Assembly (NCBI RefSeq): GCF_007830055.1
Contig: NZ_VLLE01000003.1
Location: forward strand, 1,054,001-1,118,000
DNA: 64,000 nucleotides
Source of the DNA: Lacibacter cauensis
GTDB lineage: Bacteria; Bacteroidota; Bacteroidia; Chitinophagales; Chitinophagaceae
Direction of reading: 5' to 3'
Part shown: in pieces, positions 17,299-25,895 of the stretch
How the letters are laid out: every line of letters begins with the position of its first letter
How positions within the stretch are numbered: position 1 is the stretch's first letter
Made by a program: the position numbers and the translations under genes
Notes under the pieces: generated by a model
Database searches by the model: none
Told to the model about the DNA's origin: nothing
The model's input: the letters and a program-made list of their open reading frames with translations, nothing else

Positions 17299-18654
17299 AT
17301 GCGGTTTTTTTCAGCGGTTATTCTTGTCAGTTTCTTGCTTGCGTGTTCCAATGCAAAAAAAGTTCCTGCAACGCAGACTGTATTTGCATCAAAAGAAGAC
17401 GAAGCCATTTTTACCGACGTGCAGCGTGCAACCTTTCAATACTTCTGGGATGGTGCAGAACCAACCAGCGGTTTGGCCCGTGAACGTTTTCATGTTGATA
17501 ATATCTATCCGCAAAACGATAAAAACGTTGTTACCAGCGGCGGCGGCGGTTTTGGTGTAATGGCTATCCTTGTTGGTATTGAACGTGGATTTATCAGCAG
17601 AGATGAAGGAAGGCAACGACTGGAAAAGATCGTACAGTTTTTAGAAACAGCCGATCGCTTCCATGGTGCATGGCCGCATTGGTGGAATGGCGAAACAGGA
17701 AAAGTTAAACCGTTCAGCCGTTACGATGATGGAGGTGATTTGGTTGAAACATCGTTTATGATCCAGGGCTTGCTTTGTGTGCGGCAGTATTTTCAAAACG
17801 GTTCTGCAACAGAAAAAACATTGGCCACACGTATTGATAAACTCTGGAAAGAAGTAGAGTTTGATTGGTACCGCAATGGAAAAAATGCATTGTACTGGCA
17901 TTGGAGTCCCAACCATGCGTGGCGGATGAATTTTGCAGTGGATGGTTATAATGAATGTTTGATCATGTATGTACTTGCAGCAGCATCGCCCACACATGCT
18001 GTGCCTGCAGAAGTGTATCATGAAGGATGGGCAAAGAACGGTAAGATCAATGAACTGCCTGCGGGTTTTGAGGATATTAAGTTGTCGATGAATCATCATA
18101 ACAAAGAAGGAGCAGCAGGTCCGTTGTTCTGGGCGCATTATTCATATCTCGGTCTTGATCCACGTGGATTGAAAGACAAGTATGCCGATTACTGGAAACA
18201 CAATACCGGTCATACGTTGATTCATTATCGTTGGTGTGTTAACAACCTGAACGGATACAAAGGTTATGGCCCAGACAGTTGGGGTTTAACCTCAAGCTAT
18301 TCGATGAAAGGCTATGCAGGGCATGCACCAACCAAAGACAGAGATCTCGGTGTTATTTCGCCAACAGCAGCTTTATCATCTTTTCCTTACACACCTAAGG
18401 AGTCAATGGCGGCGATGAAAAACTGGTACACAAACAAAAAAGACAAACTGTTTGGCGTGTATGGTTTTTATGATGCTTTCAGTGAAACGGAAAATTGGTA
18501 TCTGCCACGTTACCTTGCAATAGATCAGGGACCAGCAGTAGTAATGATGGAAAATTACAGAAGTGGTTTACTCTGGAATTTATTTATGAGTTGCCCCGAA
18601 ATAAAAGATGGGTTGAAGAAACTTGGATTTGAAAGTCCGCATTTAGCAAAGTAA
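17299..18654 (+). CDS. GH144-like (glucoamylase-family) beta-glucanase, lipoprotein
   Basis: A 451-residue exported hydrolase with lipobox V-S-F-L-L-A-C. The mature part matches the Pfam glycoamylase domain: F-Q-Y-F-W-D-G-A-E-P-T-S-G-L-A-R-E-R near the start, T-S-G-G-G-G-F-G, W-P-H-W-W-N-G, R-Y-D-D-G-G-D-L-V-E-T-S-F, D-G-Y-N-E-C-L-I, W-G-L-T-S-S-Y and Q-G-P-x-V-V-M-M-E-N-Y-R. Characterised members from Chitinophaga and Parabacteroides are GH144 endo-beta-1,2-glucanases. The acidic residues in DDGGD and the Glu in YNE are candidate catalytic residues by analogy. Assignment to GH144 is by resemblance; a related glucoamylase-like activity is possible. Start 17299 follows the terminator. Confidence 0.8.
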   Translation: MRFFSAVILVSFLLACSNAKKVPATQTVFASKEDEAIFTDVQRATFQYFWDGAEPTSGLARERFHVDNIYPQNDKNVVTSGGGGFGVMAILVGIERGFISRDEGRQRLEKIVQFLETADRFHGAWPHWWNGETGKVKPFSRYDDGGDLVETSFMIQGLLCVRQYFQNGSATEKTLATRIDKLWKEVEFDWYRNGKNALYWHWSPNHAWRMNFAVDGYNECLIMYVLAAASPTHAVPAEVYHEGWAKNGKINELPAGFEDIKLSMNHHNKEGAAGPLFWAHYSYLGLDPRGLKDKYADYWKHNTGHTLIHYRWCVNNLNGYKGYGPDSWGLTSSYSMKGYAGHAPTKDRDLGVISPTAALSSFPYTPKESMAAMKNWYTNKKDKLFGVYGFYDAFSETENWYLPRYLAIDQGPAVVMMENYRSGLLWNLFMSCPEIKDGLKKLGFESPHLAK

Positions 18655-18706
18655 AAAAGTGTACAGGCTTCATCATTTGTTAATGATAAAGCTAAACTTC
18701 ACCACA

Positions 18707-18714
18707 TAATTTTG
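18707..18714 (+). promoter_or_regulatory. Candidate -7 box upstream of the secreted esterase
   Basis: TAATTTTG matches TAnnTTTG and ends 4 bases before the ATG at 18719. No TTG lies at the expected upstream spacing, so it may be weak or need an activator. Confidence 0.4.
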
Positions 18715-18718
18715 AAAC

Positions 18719-19510
18719 ATGAAATACAGAAGTATACTTGCTTTTTTATTCGTACTCTTATTTGTTGATGTACAGGCGCAGGATATGAGCCTCTACGAAA
18801 AGCAATGGTTTATTCAATACGGCGATATATTGCCTTACCGTATACTGTTGCCGGAGAATTATGATGCTGCAAAAACCTATCCGCTGATTGTGTTTTTGCA
18901 TGGAAGAGGAGAGAGCGGTAACGATAATGAAAAACAATTAACACACGGTGCCAAACTCTTTTTGCAGGACAGCATCCGTAAAAAATACCCGGCCATTGTT
19001 GTGTTTCCGCAATGTTCGGCAACCAATTACTGGAGCAATGTGCAGGCTGTAACAAGCGGTACAAAAAACGGCAAACGCAGTTTTTATTTTGTAGCCGATG
19101 GTGAACCAACATCGCCATTACGTTTGCTGATGAGTTTGGTTGGTAACCTGCAGGTGCGTTATAGGATTCAGCAAAAGCAGATGTATGTAATGGGTTTATC
19201 CATGGGTGGTATGGGTACATTTGAATTGGTACGACGCATGCCCAATACCTTTGCTGCAGCAGTTCCTATTTGCGGTGGTGCGCATCCGGCAACAGCCACG
19301 CAATTGGTTAAAACAAAATGGTGGGTGTTTCATGGAGGAAAAGATGATGTAGTGCTGCCGGAGTTTTCGCAAAAGATGGTAACCGCATTAAAGCAGCAGA
19401 AAGCTTCGGTGAAGTTTACGCTTTATCCCGATGCCAATCATAACAGCTGGGATGCTGCCTTTGCAGAACCACAATTGTTGCAGTGGTTATTTCAGCAGCG
19501 CAAACAATAA
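18719..19510 (+). CDS. Secreted alpha/beta-hydrolase (carboxylesterase/phospholipase-like)
   Basis: A 263-residue exported serine hydrolase. The signal peptide MKYRSILAFLFVLLFVDVQA is followed by the fold's oxyanion motif L-H-G-R-G-E-S-G, the nucleophile elbow G-L-S-M-G-G-M-G, a candidate Asp in G-G-K-D-D-V-V and the His in D-A-N-H-N-S-W. It resembles the Bacteroidota prolyl-oligopeptidase/esterase-type hydrolases of glycan loci, which remove acyl groups. Its place between a GH144-like enzyme and a glycerophosphodiesterase suggests removal of an ester substituent, for example succinyl, from the glycan; that is inference. Confidence 0.8.
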   Translation: MKYRSILAFLFVLLFVDVQAQDMSLYEKQWFIQYGDILPYRILLPENYDAAKTYPLIVFLHGRGESGNDNEKQLTHGAKLFLQDSIRKKYPAIVVFPQCSATNYWSNVQAVTSGTKNGKRSFYFVADGEPTSPLRLLMSLVGNLQVRYRIQQKQMYVMGLSMGGMGTFELVRRMPNTFAAAVPICGGAHPATATQLVKTKWWVFHGGKDDVVLPEFSQKMVTALKQQKASVKFTLYPDANHNSWDAAFAEPQLLQWLFQQRKQ

Positions 19511-19532
19511 TAGTACAATTAAAAGTAAACAC

Positions 19533-20324
19533 GTGAAACGCTTCAGCTATAGTCTTTGTTTGTTGTTCTGTTTATCCTGTACAGCAACAAAGCAGTCAAC
19601 ACAAAACATAAAATTTGCGGCCAACCCTGTGGTGGCACATCGTGGTGCCTTTAAGCTGAATAAGCTGCCTGAAAATTCGATTGCAGCATTAAAGGAAGCG
19701 ATTCGTTTAAAATGTACAGGATCGGAATTTGATATACGTATGACGGCCGATGATTCACTTGTGATCAACCACGATCCGCATTTCAATAAACTGGAAATTG
19801 AAAAAGTAACATATGCAGAGTTGATGCAGTTTCGTTTGTCCAACAACGAGCCATTACCCACACTCCAGCAATACCTTGAAGCAGGATTAGCCAACAATAC
19901 CTCTACACGTTTAATTCTGGAAATAAAACCTTCAGGCATCAGTAAAGAAAGAGGTAAACGCATTGCTGAAAAAGTAGTACAGCTGGTAAAACGTTTACAT
20001 GCCGAACCGATGGCTGTGTACATCAGCTTTGATTATGATATTCTGCTGAAGATCCGTGAGCTGGATGCAACTGCTGTGCTGCAATATCTCGAAGGCAACA
20101 AATCGCCTGCACAGGTAAAGGCCGATAAGATTAACGGCGTCGATTATCATTACTCTTTCTTTCAAAAAAATCCGCAATGGATTACGGAAGCGAAACAAAA
20201 CGGTATTGCCTTGAATTCATGGACGGTAAACGATAGTACAACCATGAGCTGGTTATTAAAAGAAGGCTTCGATTATATTACTACCAATGAGCCGGAGTTG
20301 TTGTTTCGGCTGCTGAAGAAATAA
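19533..20324 (+). CDS. Glycerophosphodiester phosphodiesterase, lipoprotein
   Basis: Hydrolyses glycerophosphodiesters to glycerol 3-phosphate and an alcohol. The GDPD motifs are complete: V-A-H-R-G-A, L-P-E-N-S-I-A-A, G-S-E-F-D-I-R-M-T-A-D, and I-N-H-D-P. E-I-K-P and the C-terminal N-S-W-T-V-N-D follow. The start is a GTG at 19533, giving a lipoprotein signal (C-L-L-F-C-L-S-C); upstream ATGs in frame lie inside the esterase gene. It begins 22 bases after the esterase stop, so the two are an operon, and a strong terminator follows. A lipid-anchored exported GDPD in a glycan locus is unusual. Confidence 0.85.
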   Translation: MKRFSYSLCLLFCLSCTATKQSTQNIKFAANPVVAHRGAFKLNKLPENSIAALKEAIRLKCTGSEFDIRMTADDSLVINHDPHFNKLEIEKVTYAELMQFRLSNNEPLPTLQQYLEAGLANNTSTRLILEIKPSGISKERGKRIAEKVVQLVKRLHAEPMAVYISFDYDILLKIRELDATAVLQYLEGNKSPAQVKADKINGVDYHYSFFQKNPQWITEAKQNGIALNSWTVNDSTTMSWLLKEGFDYITTNEPELLFRLLKK

Positions 20325-20356
20325 AAGCCAGCTAATCCCAAGGTCGGGGAGTATTA

Positions 20357-20388
20357 CCGGCCGTTTTTCCAGAAAACGGCCGGTTTTT
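20357..20388 (+). terminator. Intrinsic terminator ending the glycan locus
   Basis: CCGGCCGTTTT (20357-20367) pairs perfectly with AAAACGGCCGG (20373-20383), followed by TTTTT. Confidence 0.9.
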
Positions 20389-20436
20389 ATTTCTAACACT
20401 TCTTTTCCAAAATCTGCCCTTACTTTGCAGGCATTC

Positions 20437-21528
20437 ATGAAAATCCTCGATTGGTACATATTAAAGTCGTTTTTGAAGACTTTCTTTTTCCTGCTCCTCA
20501 TCTTTTCGATGATTACATTGGCTATTGATGCCAGTGAAAAAAGCGAAGATTTTGTGCGCAGCGGGCTAACCTTCAACGAAATTGTTACCAAGTATTACTA
20601 TGGGTTTCTGCCACATATCATAGCATTGTTGTTCCCGGTGTTTGTATTGATTGCGGTGGTGTTCTTTACATCCAAACTTGCACTCCGCAGCGAAATTGTA
20701 GCCATGCTGAGTGTGGGCATGAGCCTCAACCGCATTCTTCGTCCGTATTGGGTAGGGGGGATCTTTCTGGCGTTGATGCTTGGACTGGCCAATCACTTTT
20801 TGATTCCGGTTGCTAACATCATCCGCACCAATTTCGAGAACAAGTATGTAGATATGGGCAATATTGCCAAGCAGCAACGCCAGTATCTCAACAATATTCA
20901 TTTCAGGGTTGATACGTACACCTATGCCGGTATGCGTAACTACGATACGACTACCAAAATCGGCAATGGCTTTTTTCTGGAAAAGGTTAAGAATAACCAG
21001 GTGTATTACAACCTGCGTTCCGAATCGATTTTGTGGGATACGGCCAAAAAACAATGGAAGCTGGAAAATGCAGTTGAGCGCAAAATCAACGGGCTTGATG
21101 AGGAAGTAAAAACCTTATCGAACTACTATTTAAAAATGGGATACCTGCCCAGCGATATTTCGGAAGATGACTTTAAAAAAGATAAACTGAAAACACCAGC
21201 GCTCAACCGTTTTATTAAGCAGGAGCAGATCCGTGGATCGGAAGGGGTGAATGCCATTAAGTTTGAACGCTACCGGCGTGATGCCAGTGCTATTTCAGTA
21301 ATTGTAATGACGATGATCGCTGCTATTCTTGCCTGCAGGAAAATAAGAGGGGGCAGTGGCTTTCACCTGGCCCTGGCGTTTATTATTGGCGTAACCTTTA
21401 TTGTGGTTGATAAATTCTCCATGGTGTTTTCTACAAAAGGCAATCTTCCGCCTATTATTGCGGCATGGATACCCAATGTAATTTTCGCTTTCATTGCCTA
21501 CCGGTTGTATAAACGTGCACCTAAATAG
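20437..21528 (+). CDS. LptF/LptG-family permease (lipopolysaccharide export)
   Basis: A YjgP/YjgQ-type inner-membrane subunit of the LPS transport ABC system, 363 aa. The start M-K-I-L-D-W-Y-I-L-K-S-F is the family hallmark; three N-terminal helices follow, then a periplasmic beta-jellyroll region (about 120-260) and three C-terminal helices. A TTACTTTG box at 20420-20427 overlaps the longer frame (TTG at 20425), so the ATG at 20437 is preferred. Whether it is LptF or LptG cannot be settled from this gene alone. Confidence 0.88.
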   Translation: MKILDWYILKSFLKTFFFLLLIFSMITLAIDASEKSEDFVRSGLTFNEIVTKYYYGFLPHIIALLFPVFVLIAVVFFTSKLALRSEIVAMLSVGMSLNRILRPYWVGGIFLALMLGLANHFLIPVANIIRTNFENKYVDMGNIAKQQRQYLNNIHFRVDTYTYAGMRNYDTTTKIGNGFFLEKVKNNQVYYNLRSESILWDTAKKQWKLENAVERKINGLDEEVKTLSNYYLKMGYLPSDISEDDFKKDKLKTPALNRFIKQEQIRGSEGVNAIKFERYRRDASAISVIVMTMIAAILACRKIRGGSGFHLALAFIIGVTFIVVDKFSMVFSTKGNLPPIIAAWIPNVIFAFIAYRLYKRAPK

Positions 21529-21560
21529 CGTTTGTTTCAACAACTTTTAGCATTTGTTAA

Positions 21561-21591
21561 TTGTTATGAAAGTGCTTATTGGTTAACTTTG
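21561..21591 (+). promoter_or_regulatory. Promoter of citrate synthase
   Basis: TTG (21561-21563), 20 bases, TAACTTTG (21584-21591): a near-ideal Bacteroidota housekeeping promoter. Transcription should start near 21597 and leave a leader of about 170 bases before the ATG at 21771. The leader contains no ORF with convincing coding character. Confidence 0.7.
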
Positions 21592-21770
21592 ACGGATTCG
21601 CAAGTAACAACACTTACAAGCGATTATTTCAAGAATAAACTTAAACAGGGATATGCAATAACCACCCAGGAATTAGATCTGCTGTTACCCGGATTCATTC
21701 GTACTGTAGCCGGGCATTGCAGGATGGTTGGTTATACATGTGTTCCATTAAAACCATAATAAATACACAC

Positions 21771-23090
21771 ATGAAAGAACGGTTTAAAGAGAAAGCGGAA
21801 GCGGCCAGTGCCGAGATAAAAAATATACTGAAAGAGCATGGGAATAAGGTGGCCGGAGAGGTTACCCTGTCTCAAATTTATCAGGGTATGCGTGGTATAA
21901 CAGGATTGGTTACCGAAACCTCTTTGCTCGACTCACAGGAAGGTATTCGTTTTCGTGGATTTACGATTCCCGAGTTACAACAAAAGCTGCCGAAATTTCC
22001 AAATGGTGGCGAGCAGCCATTACCCGAAGGCTTGTTTTACCTGATGCTGACCGGCGATTTGCCCGATGATGCAATGGTTAACTCTGTTACCGATAACTGG
22101 ATGCGCCGCAGCCATGTACCCAACCATGTATTTGATGCTATTGATGCATTGCCGTTGCAAACACACCCGATGACGATGTTTGTGGTGGGTGTAATGGCCC
22201 TGCAGACAGAAAGTATTTTTGCCAAACAATATGCAGAGGGTATTAATAAAAAAGATTACTGGGAACCGGTGTTTGATGATGCAATGACGTTAATTGCACG
22301 TTTGCCCCGTATTGCAGCCTACATCTACCGCCGGAAATATAAAAACGGCGATCATATTCATCCGAATGGTTTGCTCGACTGGTCGGGTAACCTGGCACAC
22401 ATGCTCGGTTACGAAGACAAAGGTTTTATGGAACTGATGCGTTTGTACATGACCATCCATGCCGATCATGAAGGTGGTAACGTATCGGCACACACCACAC
22501 ACCTTGTTGGTTCTGCATTGAGCGATCCTTATTTAGCTTACGCTGCAGGTATGAATGGTTTGGCCGGTCCGTTGCACGGTTTGGCTAACCAGGAAGTAAT
22601 TAAGTGGATTTTCGAAATGCAGGAAGCATTAGGCACCGATGCACCGGATAAAGTACAGATTGCAGATTACGTAAAGAAAACATTGGGTGAAGGAAAAGTG
22701 GTGCCAGGTTACGGTCATGCTGTATTGCGCAAAACCGATCCTCGCTTTACAGCACAAATGGAGTTTGGTAAAAAGCATATGCCCGATGATAAACTGGTAA
22801 ACACCGTTTGGAATATTTATGAAGTGGTGCCGCCGATTTTACAATCACTCGGTAAAGTAAAGAACCCATGGCCGAATGTTGATTCGCACAGTGGTGCTTT
22901 GCTGGTACACTACGGTATGGTGGAATATGAATTTTACACCGTGTTGTTTGCTGTAAGCCGTGCATTGGGTGTAATGGCCAGCCTTATCTGGGATCGTGCA
23001 TTGGGCTTCCCGTTAGAGCGTCCAAAATCCATTACAACTGATTTGGTGAAAAAATGGCTCGATGGAAAAGATAATATCTGGGGTGAATAA
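21771..23090 (+). CDS. gltA: Citrate synthase (eukaryotic-type)
   Basis: Condenses acetyl-CoA with oxaloacetate, entering the TCA cycle. The 439-residue sequence has the active-site segments H-A-D-H-E-G-G-N-V-S-A-H-T, G-L-A-G-P-L-H-G-L-A-N-Q-E and V-P-G-Y-G-H-A-V-L-R-K-T-D-P-R, then N-V-D-S-H-S-G. The ordering and wording of these blocks is closer to mitochondrial enzymes than to E. coli GltA, as is common in Bacteroidota. The ATG at 21771 fits the family N-terminus (E-R-F-K-E-K-A). It is monocistronic, with a leader of about 170 bases and a terminator at 23113. Confidence 0.93.
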   Translation: MKERFKEKAEAASAEIKNILKEHGNKVAGEVTLSQIYQGMRGITGLVTETSLLDSQEGIRFRGFTIPELQQKLPKFPNGGEQPLPEGLFYLMLTGDLPDDAMVNSVTDNWMRRSHVPNHVFDAIDALPLQTHPMTMFVVGVMALQTESIFAKQYAEGINKKDYWEPVFDDAMTLIARLPRIAAYIYRRKYKNGDHIHPNGLLDWSGNLAHMLGYEDKGFMELMRLYMTIHADHEGGNVSAHTTHLVGSALSDPYLAYAAGMNGLAGPLHGLANQEVIKWIFEMQEALGTDAPDKVQIADYVKKTLGEGKVVPGYGHAVLRKTDPRFTAQMEFGKKHMPDDKLVNTVWNIYEVVPPILQSLGKVKNPWPNVDSHSGALLVHYGMVEYEFYTVLFAVSRALGVMASLIWDRALGFPLERPKSITTDLVKKWLDGKDNIWGE

Positions 23091-23112
23091 TTTCACTTGA
23101 TAAAATAAGTAA

Positions 23113-23139
23113 AGCCGCTTCGGAAGAAGCGGCTTTTTT
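23113..23139 (+). terminator. Intrinsic terminator of citrate synthase
   Basis: AGCCGCTT (23113-23120) and AAGCGGCT (23127-23134) form a perfect 8-bp stem followed by a T-run. Confidence 0.85.
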
Positions 23140-23151
23140 GTTGAATTGTAT

Positions 23152-23226
23152 GTCATCCCAAGACACGAGGGAACTGTTGATCTTTTGTACAATTGCCCGG
23201 GAGATGATCCTCCTTCGTCGGGATGA
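23152..23226. repeat. REP-like intergenic element (TCATCCC...GGGATGA)
   Basis: Imperfect inverted repeat whose outer ends read TCATCCC (from 23153) and GGGATGA (to 23226). The right arm, read on the minus strand, is the TCATCCCGACGAAGGAGG type of string that recurs between genes in many Bacteroidota genomes. Confidence 0.5.
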
Positions 23227-23231
23227 AAGGT

Positions 23232-23630
23232 TTATTTGGCTTTTTTCTTCTTTGTTTTGATCATTGAAATTTTCAAACGCTTTGCTTCTTCCTGCCAGTT
23301 CGCAGCAGTAAGCAATACTTCATCAATTTGTTTTGTTTGAATTTCCTTTTTGTTACGGATAATAACAGAGGCTACCATCACCCGTTTGCCTTGTTCCAGT
23401 TGTGGTAATACATCAACCAAATCTTTACCACGGCATAAACCAAGATCAATCCCATCCTTTACTTCGTTGAGGTAACAGAACATGCCATGATAATGATAGA
23501 AGGGAATTTTAAAGCTGAGTTTTTCCTGCACATGCGGAATCAGTGTGAGGATCATTTCACGAAGCTGTTCGGCTATTTCCCGTTTCTCATCGGGCAGGCT
23601 TTCGATGTATTCATCCACAAGGCGATTCAT
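23232..23630 (-). CDS. DUF1801 domain protein
   Basis: A 132-residue cytosolic protein with the DUF1801 (YdhG-like) pattern: V-D-E-Y-I-E-S-L-P-D-E-K-R near the N-terminus, then K-I-P-F-Y-H-Y-H-G-M-F-C-Y, then D-L-G-L-C-R-G. The C-terminus is a Lys-rich tail (KTKKKKAK). Members have been compared to frataxin-like iron chaperones by structure, but the role here is unknown. It stands alone between intergenic repeats. Confidence 0.75.
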   Translation of the reverse strand: MNRLVDEYIESLPDEKREIAEQLREMILTLIPHVQEKLSFKIPFYHYHGMFCYLNEVKDGIDLGLCRGKDLVDVLPQLEQGKRVMVASVIIRNKKEIQTKQIDEVLLTAANWQEEAKRLKISMIKTKKKKAK

Positions 23631-23670
23631 TAGTTAAAATAATATTGAGGTTGTTTCAAAGATATTTCTT

Positions 23671-23737
23671 ACCGCAGAGAAAGGAGGAAGAGAGTTTAAC
23701 CTCTGCGCTTGTCTTTGTATTCTTTTTTCTCTGCGGT
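23671..23737. repeat. Intergenic inverted repeat (ACCGCAGAGAAA...TTTCTCTGCGGT)
   Basis: Perfect 12-bp arms at 23671-23682 and 23726-23737 with a CTCTGCG echo at about 23700-23707 in between. It overlaps no gene and lies between the DUF1801 start and the DUF4954 stop. I recognise the CTCTGCGG string as a recurrent intergenic repeat of Bacteroidota. Confidence 0.65.
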
Positions 23738-23754
23738 GAAAAAAAACTTTATCA

Positions 23755-25887
23755 TCAGAGCTTCAACTGCTTCACCATTTTTTGTACAGCAGCTTTTGTT
23801 TGCTTCAACTCTTCCTGCTGTTCAAGGATGAAACTGTTTTCTTTCAGCTTACCGGTTACTGCTTCCAGCTCGGCTTCTGTTTCGTACATCATTTTACGGA
23901 AGGGACTGGTATAATCTTTTGCTCTGGATGATGCAATGCCTTCCACCATCCATGTTTTGGTTGCAAGATAGCTTTGCAGGTATGCTACGAAATTTTCTTT
24001 TGTGAGTTTTGCAGTGCCTGTTAATTCAAACAAACAACTCAATGCATGTTGTAATTTCTGTTGCGGATAGTGTTGTGCCTGCGTAGCATAAAATGCATGC
24101 ACGGCATCCCAGCTTTTTATTTTACCGCTAACAATTTTCTGTTTCAGGCTATTGAGTTCAGTAACGGGAATCAACTGGCCACCCACATTCACCCACTCAC
24201 TGCGTTTTTGTTTTTTCGGCAATTGTGCAAACAGTTCATCGGCGGTTTTGTATTTCACCGTTGATGCAAATTGTAAGGTCTGCTCAACAGCATAATATGT
24301 AATCAGTTCTTTAAAGAGCTGGTAACTTTTTGATGCTTTTAGTACAACAACTTTGCGTTTACTGTTTTCTACAATGCCCGCCGGTATTTCAAGTGTATCT
24401 ATATTTTCATCCAAAGCTTTTTTGCCTGCGTATTGCTCCAGCAGCTGCAATGTTTGCATCACTTCATTCATGCTGTCGGGTGCAAGAAAATCGTATTCGA
24501 GGGTTTGTGTTTTATCGATTCGTTTATCTCTGTCAATATATTTCCAGGCATTACGTGCAAGTGCATACATATTGTACATAAACCAATAGCCCGGCATTAC
24601 AACCAATTGATCATTGGCGGTATCGTTACTTACCAGGGCAAACGGAAAAGGAATAGAAAGTTCTGCAGGATAATCACCTTTTGCTAATAACGTGTACGAT
24701 GCAAAGCGGGAGTTGTGTTTGATACTTACACAAAGCCCCGGCCAGAAACCACGGCCGGCAATCATTTCACCATCGGCACTGCGACTATTGTGATTACTGC
24801 CCAGTGTTGCACCTGCAGCAATATTGCTTTGTCCCATTACCGTTGCTGCACACAAGAATGAGTTGTTGTGGTGTTGTTCATGCGCAGGGAAAATGAGTGA
24901 GTTCAAAACTTCGCAGCAGGAGATAGTAGCATTGTTGCCAAGATAAGAGTTGATGAGTCGTGCGCCGTATTTCAACTGCGAATGTGATGCCATGTAAAAA
25001 CGCACTGCCTTTACACCATAGAAAATACGACAGCCTTCACCAATAATTCCATTTACCAGTTCGCAGCCTTCGCCAATTTGTGAACTTGCTTCGGGTGCTG
25101 AATTGATAGTGAGATTTTTCAGTTTGTTGGCACCTTTCAAATACGCATCACTGCCAATCCAAACGTCTTTGATGATATCGCAACTTTTAATAACAGTACG
25201 GTCGCCCACTTTGCCATAATAACCACGAAGCTTATCGAATTTACTTTCTGTAAACTCTTTGAATTTCTGTTGCAGCTGATCGTTATCTCTGTTGCGGCTC
25301 CATAACCAGGCATCGCCTGGTAACATGCCATTGAAGGGAATAATTTTTCGTCCTGCATTTTCATTGCACACTTCCAGCCAGATGCGGATCTTTTCATCTT
25401 CCCCTTCTTTTAAAATACCGTTACCAAACTTGGCATAGTTGGTGGTACCCATTTCGTGCACATTGGTAATGATTACTTCATTGCCAATGATGTAGTGGGA
25501 GAGGTAATGCACATTATCGATGACCACATTTTCACCAAAATCGCAGCTGATGATGGTGCTGTTGTATAAACCAACCTGTAATTTGATGGAGTGAAACTCG
25601 AGATAGTAAGGTTCCAGTTTTCCAATACGCACCAGCCCGAAGAACTTACAGTTTTTTACCAGCTCTGGATTGAATGCATCGGATACCAAAATGTTATTCC
25701 AGTTGTCGGAGGCATTGCGGTTACGCACCAGCACTTCAATTTCGAGTGCAGAAAGTTTACGGTAGTTGATACCGCTGCGGTTTTGTTTATTGCGCAGATA
25801 GTATTCGTCTTTTCCTTTTGGCAGAAACTGCTTCGGAATAAATTCGTAACCAATGCCGGCAATCGGTTGTTTGGTGATCTGGTTCAT
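23755..25887 (-). CDS. DUF4954 protein with hexapeptide-like beta-helix
   Basis: A 710-residue cytosolic protein of the Bacteroidota family DUF4954. The first two thirds contain irregular left-handed beta-helix turns (for example I-I-S-C-D-F-G-E-N-V-V-I-D-N-V, then I-G-E-G-C-E-L-V-N-G-I-I-G-E-G-C, then N-I-A-A-G-A-T-L-G-S-N-H-N-S-R). These resemble the sugar-nucleotidyl/acyltransferase hexapeptide fold. The last 200 residues are helical. No catalytic site is known. It sits just downstream of glmS on the same strand, so a role in amino-sugar or nucleotide-sugar metabolism is possible but unproven. Confidence 0.8.
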   Translation of the reverse strand: MNQITKQPIAGIGYEFIPKQFLPKGKDEYYLRNKQNRSGINYRKLSALEIEVLVRNRNASDNWNNILVSDAFNPELVKNCKFFGLVRIGKLEPYYLEFHSIKLQVGLYNSTIISCDFGENVVIDNVHYLSHYIIGNEVIITNVHEMGTTNYAKFGNGILKEGEDEKIRIWLEVCNENAGRKIIPFNGMLPGDAWLWSRNRDNDQLQQKFKEFTESKFDKLRGYYGKVGDRTVIKSCDIIKDVWIGSDAYLKGANKLKNLTINSAPEASSQIGEGCELVNGIIGEGCRIFYGVKAVRFYMASHSQLKYGARLINSYLGNNATISCCEVLNSLIFPAHEQHHNNSFLCAATVMGQSNIAAGATLGSNHNSRSADGEMIAGRGFWPGLCVSIKHNSRFASYTLLAKGDYPAELSIPFPFALVSNDTANDQLVVMPGYWFMYNMYALARNAWKYIDRDKRIDKTQTLEYDFLAPDSMNEVMQTLQLLEQYAGKKALDENIDTLEIPAGIVENSKRKVVVLKASKSYQLFKELITYYAVEQTLQFASTVKYKTADELFAQLPKKQKRSEWVNVGGQLIPVTELNSLKQKIVSGKIKSWDAVHAFYATQAQHYPQQKLQHALSCLFELTGTAKLTKENFVAYLQSYLATKTWMVEGIASSRAKDYTSPFRKMMYETEAELEAVTGKLKENSFILEQQEELKQTKAAVQKMVKQLKL

Positions 25888-25895
25888 AAAGAATG

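Noticed and set aside
21532-21759. 75-residue frame ahead of citrate synthase
   Set aside because: It overlaps the promoter of citrate synthase, so its start would lie upstream of the transcription start.
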